The position numbers and the translations under genes were made by a program. A DNA stretch of 15,899 nucleotides, taken from positions 1 through 15,899 of the forward strand of contig JAURMN010000049.1 of assembly GCA_030830725.1 (NCBI GenBank), in the 5' to 3' direction. Shown in pieces: positions 1 through 6,815 of this stretch (position 1 is the stretch's first letter; every line of letters begins with the position of its first letter). The notes under the pieces are model-generated. The model was not told the DNA's origin. It ran no database searches and was given only the letters and a program-made list of their open reading frames with translations. The stretch is from Balneolales bacterium. GTDB taxonomy: Bacteria > Bacteroidota > Rhodothermia > Balneolales > Balneolaceae.

Positions 1-1876
1 CCCGCAATACGCCGGATTTTGGGTTTTTAGGCGAAAATTGCTCAATGAGTTCTGCCCAGAGGACTCTCCCGGCCCGAAGTTTGGCAATTTCGGTAAAATG
101 ATCCATCCCAATGGCCCAGAAAAATGAAATTCTAGGTGCAAAATCATCCAGTTCGAGTCCAGCAGCCAGACCCGTACGAATATATTCCAGACCGTCAGCT
201 AGGGTATACGCCAGCTCAAGCTCAGCCGGGGCTCCGGCCTCGTGCATGTGATATCCGCTCACCGATATCGAATTAAAGCGAGGCATGTGCAAAGAGGTGT
301 AGCGGAAAATATCGGCTACGATCGCCATCGATTCACGAGGGGGATAGATATAGGTGTTTCGAACCATGAATTCTTTGAGAATGTCATTTTGAATGGTTCC
401 GCTGAGTTGCTCAGGTGAAACGCCCTGCTCTTCGGCTGCAAGGATATAAAAGGCCATGATCGGAATGACCGCCCCGTTCATTGTCATTGAAACAGACATC
501 TCATTGAGAGGGATACCCTCGAAAAGTATCTTCATGTCTTCGACGGTATCAATTGCCACACCGGCCTTTCCGACATCCCCGATTACCCGTGGGTGATCGG
601 AATCATATCCTCGATGGGTGGCAAGATCAAAGGCTACAGACAGGCCTTTTTGTCCGGCTGCCAGATTTCGACGATAAAAAGCGTTGGATTCTTCGGCGGT
701 GGAGAAACCGGCATACTGGCGAATCGTCCAGGGTCTGGCGATATACATGGAGGCATAAGGTCCACGCAGATAAGGGAACTGGCCGGGATAGGAGTCCTGT
801 AATATGGTAAATGCGGGATCTCCGCCAGAACCTTTTTGGTCGGAATTTGTTGCTACTAGCAAGGACTCCTTTTGTTTTCTGATCGGGATGTCCGAAGAAA
901 TCGGAACTGGTTCAATCTCTGCTATACATGAGAGCTGAGGAAGTACCACTTGCCAAGCCTCTAATGAACTTGGAATCGCTTCTGTCCTGCCTTCAACCCG
1001 ATCAAGAAACAGCTCCCAGGCTTTATCCGTCAGCTGGGAGGTGAGGGCTTCGATAAAAGGAGCCCCAAAAGAGGGATCAGATTCAGAATTCAGGCGTGCT
1101 TCTGAAACCAAGATCTCATACAATGCCCTCGCATGATCCGGATCAAGGAAGCGTGTTGAATCGGAAGAAGCGCGTTTAGAATCGACAGATTCGTGCAGGG
1201 TTGAGGGTGACGGAATGATGGTAATCAAATCCGCTCCGCCGATGATCATGGACATCGTTTGCGTAGTTGCTTGTAACTGATGATGACTACGATCTTCAGG
1301 GGTGAGCAGAAACGGATTTGTGAATCCGTGCACCACTGGAAAACAGTTGTTTAGCCAAATCTTTGAAGAAGTGATCTCCAATTTGGCATTCACAAGCTTG
1401 TCCCAGAGGAACCGGAATGCTCGAAACTTGGAAATGGATTCAAAATAAGATTCCTCGGCGGTCAATCGGATGCAAAGAAGAGTTTTGCCTGAATGGGCCG
1501 CTAGATGCTGAAGAGATCGCGAGTCTTGATCCTGAAGAGACCGGGAGCGTACCAAGGTAAATAAGACATTGGCCAACTCTTCTGCCGCAGTTGTTGCGGC
1601 CTGGAAGTCCATCTGGATCGCCGTGCTGTTATGAGAAATTTCTCTAGAGTCCACATAACTGAGCTGAAGAGTACGTCTTGCGTCTAGAATTGCACGATGA
1701 ATGACATCAGAGCACTCACGTTCCCTCTCCAGAAGGTCGCTCTCGGTATAGAGCGCACGAAGCGGGAGTCCGTCACGGGTGTGACCCGTGATGAGTGAGG
1801 AAGAAAGATTTGCTACGGACTGACGAACTTCGTCTTCCCACACTTCTCTGGAGTTTCGAGAATTTTCGTTTACCAT
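1..1876 (-). CDS. Methylmalonyl-CoA mutase, fused small-subunit-like and large-subunit domains (3' end outside window)
   Basis: B12-dependent mutase interconverting succinyl-CoA and methylmalonyl-CoA in propionate metabolism. The start is the ATG at 1874-1876; 625 codons run without a stop to the window edge. Residues 1-320 look like a shortened MutA (small subunit): an N-terminal element ending PLRALYTESDL, then FRAFRFLWDKL, IIGGADLITIIPS and LTDKAWELF, as in the second half of the family barrel. Residues about 362-625 are a near-canonical MutB catalytic domain, entering at PGQFPYLRGPY, with TIRQYAGFSTAEESN (Tyr388) and SVSGYHMHEAG (Tyr542, His543). Those two tyrosines are 154 residues apart, like Tyr89 and Tyr243 of the Propionibacterium enzyme. 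The small-subunit-like part lacks these residues. The rest of the barrel and the expected C-terminal B12 domain would lie outside the window. No clear ribosome binding site is seen. It diverges from the acyl-CoA dehydrogenase gene. Confidence 0.9.
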   Translation of the reverse strand, partial: MVNENSRNSREVWEDEVRQSVANLSSSLITGHTRDGLPLRALYTESDLLERERECSDVIHRAILDARRTLQLSYVDSREISHNSTAIQMDFQAATTAAEELANVLFTLVRSRSLQDQDSRSLQHLAAHSGKTLLCIRLTAEESYFESISKFRAFRFLWDKLVNAKLEITSSKIWLNNCFPVVHGFTNPFLLTPEDRSHHQLQATTQTMSMIIGGADLITIIPSPSTLHESVDSKRASSDSTRFLDPDHARALYEILVSEARLNSESDPSFGAPFIEALTSQLTDKAWELFLDRVEGRTEAIPSSLEAWQVVLPQLSCIAEIEPVPISSDIPIRKQKESLLVATNSDQKGSGGDPAFTILQDSYPGQFPYLRGPYASMYIARPWTIRQYAGFSTAEESNAFYRRNLAAGQKGLSVAFDLATHRGYDSDHPRVIGDVGKAGVAIDTVEDMKILFEGIPLNEMSVSMTMNGAVIPIMAFYILAAEEQGVSPEQLSGTIQNDILKEFMVRNTYIYPPRESMAIVADIFRYTSLHMPRFNSISVSGYHMHEAGAPAELELAYTLADGLEYIRTGLAAGLELDDFAPRISFFWAIGMDHFTEIAKLRAGRVLWAELIEQFSPKNPKSGVLR

Positions 1877-2044
1877 AAACCGGTTGTTTGTGTCTCGTAA
1901 TCTCTTAAAAATACTAAACAGTTTTCATTATATTTTTCAAACAGTATTGGAAAATCTTTGTGAATGATTGTTCCCGACACGGTCATCCGACCGATATTCT
2001 TTTCTGCCTGATCATTCACCCAGAAATATGAAAGAGGAGAAGAA
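1877..2044. promoter_or_regulatory. Divergent control region with nested inverted repeats
   Basis: This 168-bp gap must hold the promoters of both the mutase and the dehydrogenase. It contains the 9-bp inverted repeat GTGAATGAT (1960-1968) / ATCATTCAC (2011-2019). Between the arms is a small perfect hairpin, CGGTC-ATCC-GACCG (1980-1993). The outer arms contain TGAATGA/TCATTCA, resembling half-sites of TetR-type FadR fatty-acid regulators, but 42 bp apart rather than adjacent. No convincing -35/-10 or Bacteroidota-type promoter was identified, so the operator role is inference. A strong Shine-Dalgarno (GAGGAG, about 2034-2041) precedes the dehydrogenase start. Confidence 0.35.
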
Positions 2045-3202
2045 ATGAGCGAGATTGTGACTACACCGTTGACCCGTCTGACTGAAGATGAGACCATGTT
2101 GAAAGAAGCGGCTGCTGAATTTGCAGCTTCTGTTATTGCCCCTAAAGTTCACGAAATGGATGAAGCCGCTAAACTGGATCCGCAGATTATCAAACAGTTT
2201 TTTGAGATGGGTCTCATGGGAATTGAAATTCCTGAGAAATATTCCGGTGCGGGAGGCACCTTTTTTATGAGCATCGTGGCTATTGAGCAGATTTCACGCG
2301 TGGATGCCTCTGCGGGTGTGTTTATGGATGTTCAAAATACGCTGGTGAATAATGCGTTTATCCGATACGCATCAGAAGCGCTTCAGGCTAAATATCTACC
2401 GTTACTGGCCACGGAAAAAGTAGGTGCTTACTGTTTATCGGAGGCTTCATCCGGAAGTGATGCCTTTGCCTTGAAAACCACGGCAAAAAAAGAACAGGGT
2501 GGATATCGACTGAATGGGGCAAAGCTTTGGATTACCAATGCCAATGAAGCTGATATTTTTATTGTGTTTGCCAATGCTGACCCTGAGCAGGGATACAAAG
2601 GGATCACTGCGTTTGTTGTTGAGAGAGATATGGAGGGACTCAGTGTTTCTAAAAAGGAGAACAAGTTGGGAATCCGAGCCAGTTCAACCTGTGAAGTACT
2701 CCTCGAGAACGTTTTTGTGCCTGAAGAAAATATTTTGGGTGAGTATGGTAAAGGATACAAGGTTGCGATCGAGACCCTGAATGAAGGGCGCATCGGAATC
2801 GGGGCTCAAATGATTGGGATTGCCCAGGGAGCTTTTGATGCGGCGACAGCCTACGTAAAGGAGCGAAAGCAATTTGGGAAAGCCATTGCCGATTTTCAGG
2901 CTGTACAGTTTGATCTGGCTAAAATGGCTACGGATATCGAAACAGCCCGACTACTTGTGTATAATGCTGCCCGAATCAAGGAGACCGGTCAATCCTTCTT
3001 GAAAGAAGCCGCCATGGCTAAATACTACAGTTCAGAAGTTGCAGAACGAGTCACCTCCATGGCCGTCGATCTCTACGGAGGTTATGGATATGTGAAAGAG
3101 TATCCGGTCGAGAAATACTACCGTGATGCTAAGATTGGAAAGATTTATGAGGGTACATCCAACATGCAACTTCAGACGATCGCCAAGTTGATTTTGGGGT
3201 GA
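2045..3202 (+). CDS. Acyl-CoA dehydrogenase, short/branched-chain type
   Basis: FAD flavoenzyme that oxidises an acyl-CoA to the 2,3-enoyl-CoA and passes electrons to ETF. The 385 residues are full length for the family. Signatures are CLSEASSGSD and KLWITNANEAD (FAD/substrate region), NEGRIGIGAQMIG and KERKQFGKAI (C-terminal helical domain), and the catalytic base Glu369 in KIYEGTSNMQ. The overall wording (VDASAGVF...QNTLVNNAFIR, GIRASSTCEV, YPVEKYYRDAKIG) is closest in my reading to the ACADSB (2-methylbutyryl/isobutyryl) group, which would fit the divergent methylmalonyl-CoA mutase in branched-chain amino acid breakdown; substrate is inferred. The start is supported by an AGAGGAGAAG Shine-Dalgarno. 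The last 31 bp overlap the convergent lipoprotein gene, and no terminator separates them. Confidence 0.95.
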   Translation: MSEIVTTPLTRLTEDETMLKEAAAEFAASVIAPKVHEMDEAAKLDPQIIKQFFEMGLMGIEIPEKYSGAGGTFFMSIVAIEQISRVDASAGVFMDVQNTLVNNAFIRYASEALQAKYLPLLATEKVGAYCLSEASSGSDAFALKTTAKKEQGGYRLNGAKLWITNANEADIFIVFANADPEQGYKGITAFVVERDMEGLSVSKKENKLGIRASSTCEVLLENVFVPEENILGEYGKGYKVAIETLNEGRIGIGAQMIGIAQGAFDAATAYVKERKQFGKAIADFQAVQFDLAKMATDIETARLLVYNAARIKETGQSFLKEAAMAKYYSSEVAERVTSMAVDLYGGYGYVKEYPVEKYYRDAKIGKIYEGTSNMQLQTIAKLILG

Positions 3203-4029
3203 ACTTGGGACTGTGGTTCCCCTGCACATCGAAAGCCTAGATCATCATCACGTGTGTCTCGTAATACAGCCACCCTCCAGTAGTTATGCAATGTACGCGT
3301 TTCTTCTCGAAATGATCCACCCCGAATGACCCGCAAATCCATCCATTCAAGATGAGTCCATTTTGCCACTTTTCCATTCTCAGGATAGAATTGGTAATAG
3401 GGCCCGATCCATTCAAAGGCATTTCCGGTCATATCATAAATTCCGAGATCATTTGGATCTTTAGTGGCTGGTTGCATCACAAAGGGTGCACTGTTATCGC
3501 GATTTCGGCTTACCCGATTAAGCTCATCCGCATCGGTTGCACCTGAGTAAAGGTGATTTTTTCCGCCAGCTCGCGCACTATATTCCCATTCCTGTTCGGT
3601 GGGGAGTCGAAGTCCGTAGGCGTCACAAAAGGCATAGGCTTCATCCCAGGTGATAAATACGACGGCCCGATCTCCGCGTCCTAGTCCATTGTCTTCGGGT
3701 AAGGGCCACCCTTTCGCCATTGCAAAAGCATCGTATTGGGCATATGTAATTTCATATTTCCCAATCCAAAACTCTGGAAGAGTGACTTCATGAAGTGGAA
3801 GAGCGTCCTCATTTTCCTTAAAAAAAAGATCACCCATGACAAAAAAACCGGCTGGGACGGGAACCATATCTACAGGAATCAATGTTTTAGATAGTGGTCT
3901 AATAGTAGAACAACCTGTGAGAAAGGTAGATATGGATGTGATTAGAAACCATAATAAGAGGCTTCTGCTTTTCTTACGTGAGACTAACTGATCGCGTTGA
4001 ACTAGGTTCACAAAGGGTTTCCGTAACAT
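3172..4029 (-). CDS. FGE-sulfatase (SUMF1-like) domain lipoprotein
   Basis: A 285-residue predicted lipoprotein. Basic N-terminus (RKKSR), hydrophobic stretch about 23-36 and a lipobox LTGC with Cys40 indicate signal peptidase II processing. The rest is a formylglycine-generating-enzyme fold domain: MVPVPAGFFVMGD, PEFWIGKYEITYAQYDAF, AYGLRLPTEQEWEYSARAG, YDMTGNAFEW, VIRGGSFREE and DDLGFRCAG. The stretch after RGGS has no Cys where FGE carries its active-site cysteines, so it is unlikely to activate sulfatases. Such Cys-less domains occur in surface proteins such as GldJ/GldK, and a structural or binding role is more likely. The ATG has no visible Shine-Dalgarno. Its 3' end overlaps the dehydrogenase gene tail to tail; upstream it diverges from the PAS gene across 74 bp containing a TATATT box at 4066-4071. 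Confidence 0.85.
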   Translation of the reverse strand: MLRKPFVNLVQRDQLVSRKKSRSLLLWFLITSISTFLTGCSTIRPLSKTLIPVDMVPVPAGFFVMGDLFFKENEDALPLHEVTLPEFWIGKYEITYAQYDAFAMAKGWPLPEDNGLGRGDRAVVFITWDEAYAFCDAYGLRLPTEQEWEYSARAGGKNHLYSGATDADELNRVSRNRDNSAPFVMQPATKDPNDLGIYDMTGNAFEWIGPYYQFYPENGKVAKWTHLEWMDLRVIRGGSFREETRTLHNYWRVAVLRDTRDDDLGFRCAGEPQSQVHPKINLAIV

Positions 4030-4103
4030 AATTGGGTATCGATGTGTATTCGTTCTCAGTTTTGCTATATTAGTGCCCTTTTTGGAAATAAGGTACAGAG
4101 GTT

Positions 4104-5354
4104 ATGAGCCAATCGCTCTTGAAAACATTAAAAAAATTAATCCCTGCAACACCCGAGGGGGATGAAGCAATTCAGGAAGTTCAGAAAGTCGTACAAGAGC
4201 TTTCCCGAACGAAACTCCATTTGCAGTTGCTTGAAAAAGCTATCCAGGCAGACTATGATTCCATCATCATTACTGAAGTGGATATGGAGACTCCGGGCCC
4301 TCGGATTGTATATGTGAACGACGGATTTACTCGAATGACCGGTTATACTCGTGAAGAGGCTATTGGTCAGACCCCTCGTATTCTTCAGGGAGAAAAAACA
4401 GATCGAAATGTTCTGCACACACTCCGAGAGCGATTGGTACAGGGTAAATCGTTTTTCGGACACACGGTTAATTATCGTAAAGACGGGTCAGAATTTATTA
4501 ATCAATGGGATATCCATCCGCTGTTTAATGAAAATAATGAACTGGCTTACTGGGTTTCATACCAGCATGATATCACAGAAAGAAAACGTTCTGAGCTTAC
4601 GACTCTGGATGCCGATCAGGAGTTTGACGATCTGACGGAAGAGTCCAAGAAAATATCCCTGGATCTTGATATGGCTGGGAATGTCCTCTCAGCTAATAAA
4701 TTATTTCGAGACTTATCCGGGTACCATGCCGATCAGTTAAAAACGCTCAAAATCTGGGATATCTTAAAGGATGTATCCGGAATATCGGTTCAAGACGAAT
4801 TTTCTAGTGCGAAGCCATTCGCAGAAAAGCGTACAGTTTCACTGATCACGTCATCTGATTCCGAAATCGAAGCGGAAGTAGTCGGGAAAGTGATGAAAAC
4901 TCCGGATCAGGATGTTGTACGACTGAGTCTGGAAAATAAAGCGGCTCAGAATCGGATCATGGAAGCTCTTCGGAGTCGATCCGGAAGCATGCAATCCCTT
5001 TTTGAACCTGTCTCTTTTTTTGATTATAGGTTTAAGGTAGAGGGGGATCATTGCTCAGTTGACTATGTGGCGGAATCCCTTGAAAAAGTATTGGGTAGAG
5101 CCTCTTCTGGGCTAAGAACGGTAACGTCTGGTCATGGATTTAAGGAAAAAGTGCGTAGTAAAGATCAGGCAGAATACGAAGCCTTTTTACAACGGGTACT
5201 AAGCGGACAATCGGCAACACAAGTCTATCAATTTGAGTTCTCTCAAGGTCAGCTTGTCAGGGTGGTGGATTATGCTAAGCCGATTCAGGATGATCAAACA
5301 GGTCATATTGTGAAGATCAAAGGACGTATCTCTACGGAAGTTTCTTCTTCCTGA
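4104..5354 (+). CDS. PAS-domain sensor protein without a recognisable output domain
   Basis: A 416-residue cytosolic protein without membrane segments. An N-terminal coiled-coil-like helix (about 1-45) leads into a clear PAS domain at about 47-160: IIITEVD, IVYVNDGFTRMTGYTREEAIG, PRILQGE, YRKDGSEF and the terminal DITERKR motif. Two weaker PAS-like segments follow: about 190-275 (LDMAGNVLSANKLFRDLSGY) and about 310-410 (FDYRFKVEGDHCSVDYVAESL...GHIVKIKGRI). The first PAS resembles LOV domains, but the flavin-adduct Cys of GRNCRFLQ is replaced (GQTPRILQ), so it is not a classical photoreceptor. No kinase, GGDEF or HTH is present, so it may signal by protein contact. Its TGA overlaps the sufE start (TGATG), implying translational coupling. 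Confidence 0.85.
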   Translation: MSQSLLKTLKKLIPATPEGDEAIQEVQKVVQELSRTKLHLQLLEKAIQADYDSIIITEVDMETPGPRIVYVNDGFTRMTGYTREEAIGQTPRILQGEKTDRNVLHTLRERLVQGKSFFGHTVNYRKDGSEFINQWDIHPLFNENNELAYWVSYQHDITERKRSELTTLDADQEFDDLTEESKKISLDLDMAGNVLSANKLFRDLSGYHADQLKTLKIWDILKDVSGISVQDEFSSAKPFAEKRTVSLITSSDSEIEAEVVGKVMKTPDQDVVRLSLENKAAQNRIMEALRSRSGSMQSLFEPVSFFDYRFKVEGDHCSVDYVAESLEKVLGRASSGLRTVTSGHGFKEKVRSKDQAEYEAFLQRVLSGQSATQVYQFEFSQGQLVRVVDYAKPIQDDQTGHIVKIKGRISTEVSSS

Positions 5355-5803
5355 TGAGTGCTATAGAGATGAGCGCTATCGAACAAAAGGAAAAAGAACT
5401 CATCCAAGAGTTCGCACGGTATCCGGATTGGGAGTCTAAGTACAAGCATCTCATCCAAATCGGGGAAAAAACATCCCATCTCTCCGAGGATCAAAAAACA
5501 GAGTCAAATCTAGTGAGAGGTTGTCAATCCCAAGTATGGCTGATTGCAGATTTAGATGGGGATATGGTACAGTACCAGGCAGACAGTGATGCGGCTATTA
5601 CAAGAGGATTAGTGGCATTGCTGACACGCTTTTATTCAGGGGTAAAGCCTGCTGAAATCCTGCAACATCAACCCAATTTTTTGAATGACATTGGGCTCAG
5701 CCAACATTTGTCACCCACACGCTCCAATGGGTTGTTGGCGATGATTCGTCAGATCAAAATTTATGCCCTGGCGTTTCAGTCTAAACTCTCGGCTCGTAAT
5801 TGA
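5354..5803 (+). CDS. sufE: SufE-family cysteine desulfuration protein
   Basis: SufE accepts sulfane sulfur from the cysteine desulfurase SufS and passes it to Fe-S cluster scaffolds. The 149-residue product has the family layout: an N-terminal helix (KELIQEFARYPDWESKYKHLIQIG), the active-site Cys57 in VRGCQSQVWL, and the C-terminal LSPTRSNGLLAMIRQIK segment. The first ATG overlaps the PAS stop codon by one base. The first 30 bases are an imperfect duplication encoding MSAIE-MSAIE, so a second possible start lies at 5369. Pairing with a PAS protein instead of sufS or sufBCD is unusual and may mean sulfur or redox regulation, which is inference. The last codons form one arm of a long hairpin. 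Confidence 0.9.
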   Translation: MSAIEMSAIEQKEKELIQEFARYPDWESKYKHLIQIGEKTSHLSEDQKTESNLVRGCQSQVWLIADLDGDMVQYQADSDAAITRGLVALLTRFYSGVKPAEILQHQPNFLNDIGLSQHLSPTRSNGLLAMIRQIKIYALAFQSKLSARN

Positions 5804-5831
5804 CTCTGATGGCCCGAGAGTTTAGACTGAA
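5775..5831 (+). terminator. 18-bp perfect hairpin overlapping the sufE 3' end
   Basis: Arm 5775-5792 (TTCAGTCTAAACTCTCGG) pairs perfectly with arm 5814-5831, with a 21-nt loop that contains the sufE stop codon. The left arm encodes the last residues of SufE (FQSKLS). No uridine run follows directly (next bases ACCCGTTTTC), so it could be an mRNA 3'-end stabiliser as well as a terminator. Confidence 0.7.
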
Positions 5832-5857
5832 CCCGTTTTCAGCTCGTTTTCTGACAT

Positions 5858-5888
5858 AAAAAAAGCCCGGTATCTCTTGATACCGGGC
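5858..5888 (-). terminator. Intrinsic terminator for minus-strand transcripts (possibly bidirectional)
   Basis: The 10-bp perfect stem GCCCGGTATC / GATACCGGGC (5865-5888) has a 4-nt TCTT loop. Read on the minus strand it is followed at once by seven T (5864-5858), a textbook rho-independent terminator. On the plus strand the T run is displaced (CCCTCACGTTTTT), so it would be a weaker terminator for sufE. It implies a minus-strand transcript arriving from the right. Confidence 0.85.
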
Positions 5889-5908
5889 CCCTCACGTTTT
5901 TGCTCGTT

Positions 5909-5977
5909 CTAAAACGGTACCGGTTTCCCTTCGTCAGAATTGTCTGAATCAGGTTTTGGAGGTCTATTCTCAGCCAT
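5909..5977 (-). CDS. Candidate small protein, 22 residues
   Basis: ATG at 5975-5977 to TAG at 5909-5911 encodes a 22-residue acidic/proline-rich peptide beginning MAENRPPKPD and ending GKPVPF. A GAGGG lies 8 nt upstream of the ATG, and a strong minus-strand terminator begins about 20 bp after the stop. An upstream in-frame ATG would lengthen it to 41 residues. A second frame (ending MPVEGAHYG) terminates across its start codon in TATGGCTGA, which could couple translation. I recognise no family; it could equally be the non-coding tail of the transcript from the 80-residue gene upstream. Confidence 0.35.
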   Translation of the reverse strand: MAENRPPKPDSDNSDEGKPVPF

Positions 5978-6173
5978 AATGGGCACCCTCAACCGGCATC
6001 GATTTTTCTCTGGCATCCACTTCAACCAGATCATTTGAACGAGACGTTTGTGATTAAGATTCAATCAGAACTGATCGTTTCGGAGTGTATGTCCGATGGG
6101 GATTCGTCGCGGATTGAATCTTTAAGTAGAATAAATTTTCAGGAAGTCGTTTGTTGTACGATTCCATCGAAGA
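5978..6173. other. Spacer between small minus-strand ORFs
   Basis: About 200 bp in which I see no intact gene, RNA gene or strong hairpin. It would be transcribed as the 3' part of the message of the 80-residue gene if that message runs to the terminator at 5858-5888. It includes a short minus-strand frame (about 6050-5970, NDLVEVDAREKS...) with no good start. Confidence 0.5.
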
Positions 6174-6416
6174 CTATCGTGAGGAAGATTTTAAATTCTC
6201 TGTGCGGGTTTCACGTACGGTCCCTCCGTCATCCTCCCATCGGGCCATTTCTTTTTTGGAAGTGGAGCGTTTGCCATCTTGAGAAGTTGAATGCCCTTGC
6301 GTAAGTATATGAGCAGAGAACCGCTTCGAAACCTCTTCGGATTGACGCGGATTAAAAGATCGATCCTCCTCTTCCAAGGATTGACCCCGTGGTTTTTGGC
6401 GAACCTTATTTTCCAT
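6174..6416 (-). CDS. Small hydrophilic hypothetical protein, 80 residues
   Basis: The ATG at 6414-6416 has an excellent Shine-Dalgarno (GGAGG, 7 nt upstream), and the codon use resembles the neighbours, so I take it as real although another frame overlaps it. The product is highly charged, with no Cys and almost no hydrophobic clusters (MENKVRQKPRGQSLEEEDRS at the start, KEMARWEDDGGTV near the C-terminus), so it is probably largely disordered. The ARWEDDGG segment is the only part that looks like a conserved motif. It diverges from dodecin across 178 bp and lies inside the stress island, which suggests a stress-protective or binding role. No family is recognised. Confidence 0.65.
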   Translation of the reverse strand: MENKVRQKPRGQSLEEEDRSFNPRQSEEVSKRFSAHILTQGHSTSQDGKRSTSKKEMARWEDDGGTVRETRTENLKSSSR

Positions 6417-6594
6417 TTACAATCCTCCGTTTTTCTTATGTGAGTTGTTCTCTTGCACAAGCTATTTGTTCTTTAAGAAGGGAGATAGTGGGGATGCCCT
6501 TACATTTCTATCGGAAAAAGACGCTTCATGGATTCGGGGAGAAAGAGTGACCTTTCTCTTGAGAACTAAACGCGAAATTAAATCAGGAGAGACT

Positions 6595-6798
6595 ATGTCA
6601 TTAGCTAAAGTAATCGAGGTGATCGGTGAGGGTGAGAGTATGGAAAAAGCCGTTCATAATGCAGTATCCGAGGCATCCAAAACCATTCATTCGATTCGAT
6701 CCATTTATGTGGAGCATATCCAGGCAGTGGTTGAGAATCAAAAGGTGACCACTTTCAGAGTGAATGCTAAAATCACCTTTGTCTTGGATAAACAATGA
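6595..6798 (+). CDS. Dodecin family flavin/CoA-binding protein
   Basis: Dodecins form hollow dodecamers that store or buffer flavins. The 67-residue product MSLAKVIEVIGEGES... has the family length and pattern: SMEKAVHNAVSEASKTI helix, then IYVEHIQAVVE and KVTTFRVNAKITFVLD strands. The frame stays open upstream to about 6445, but the family N-terminus and AGGAGAGACT directly before 6595 fix this start. The Trp that stacks against flavin in Halobacterium and many proteobacterial dodecins is Tyr here (IRSIYVEH), a form known in other bacterial branches, so ligand geometry may differ. It is convergent with the BCAM0308-family gene and separated from it by a hairpin. Confidence 0.92.
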   Translation: MSLAKVIEVIGEGESMEKAVHNAVSEASKTIHSIRSIYVEHIQAVVENQKVTTFRVNAKITFVLDKQ

Positions 6799-6815
6799 GA
6801 TAGGATATCATTTTT

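Noticed and set aside
553..810. Plus-strand ORFs inside 553-810
   Set aside because: They are antisense to the MutB-like domain of the mutase, which has unmistakable family motifs.
3172..4029. Sulfatase-activating formylglycine-generating enzyme
   Set aside because: The active-site cysteines after RGGS are absent and no sulfatase is nearby.
4104..5354. LOV blue-light photoreceptor
   Set aside because: The adduct-forming Cys in the LOV motif is missing (GQTPRILQ).
6445..6594. N-terminal extension of dodecin to 117 residues
   Set aside because: The family N-terminus (MSLAKVIEV) and a strong Shine-Dalgarno fall exactly at 6595; the extension resembles no dodecin.
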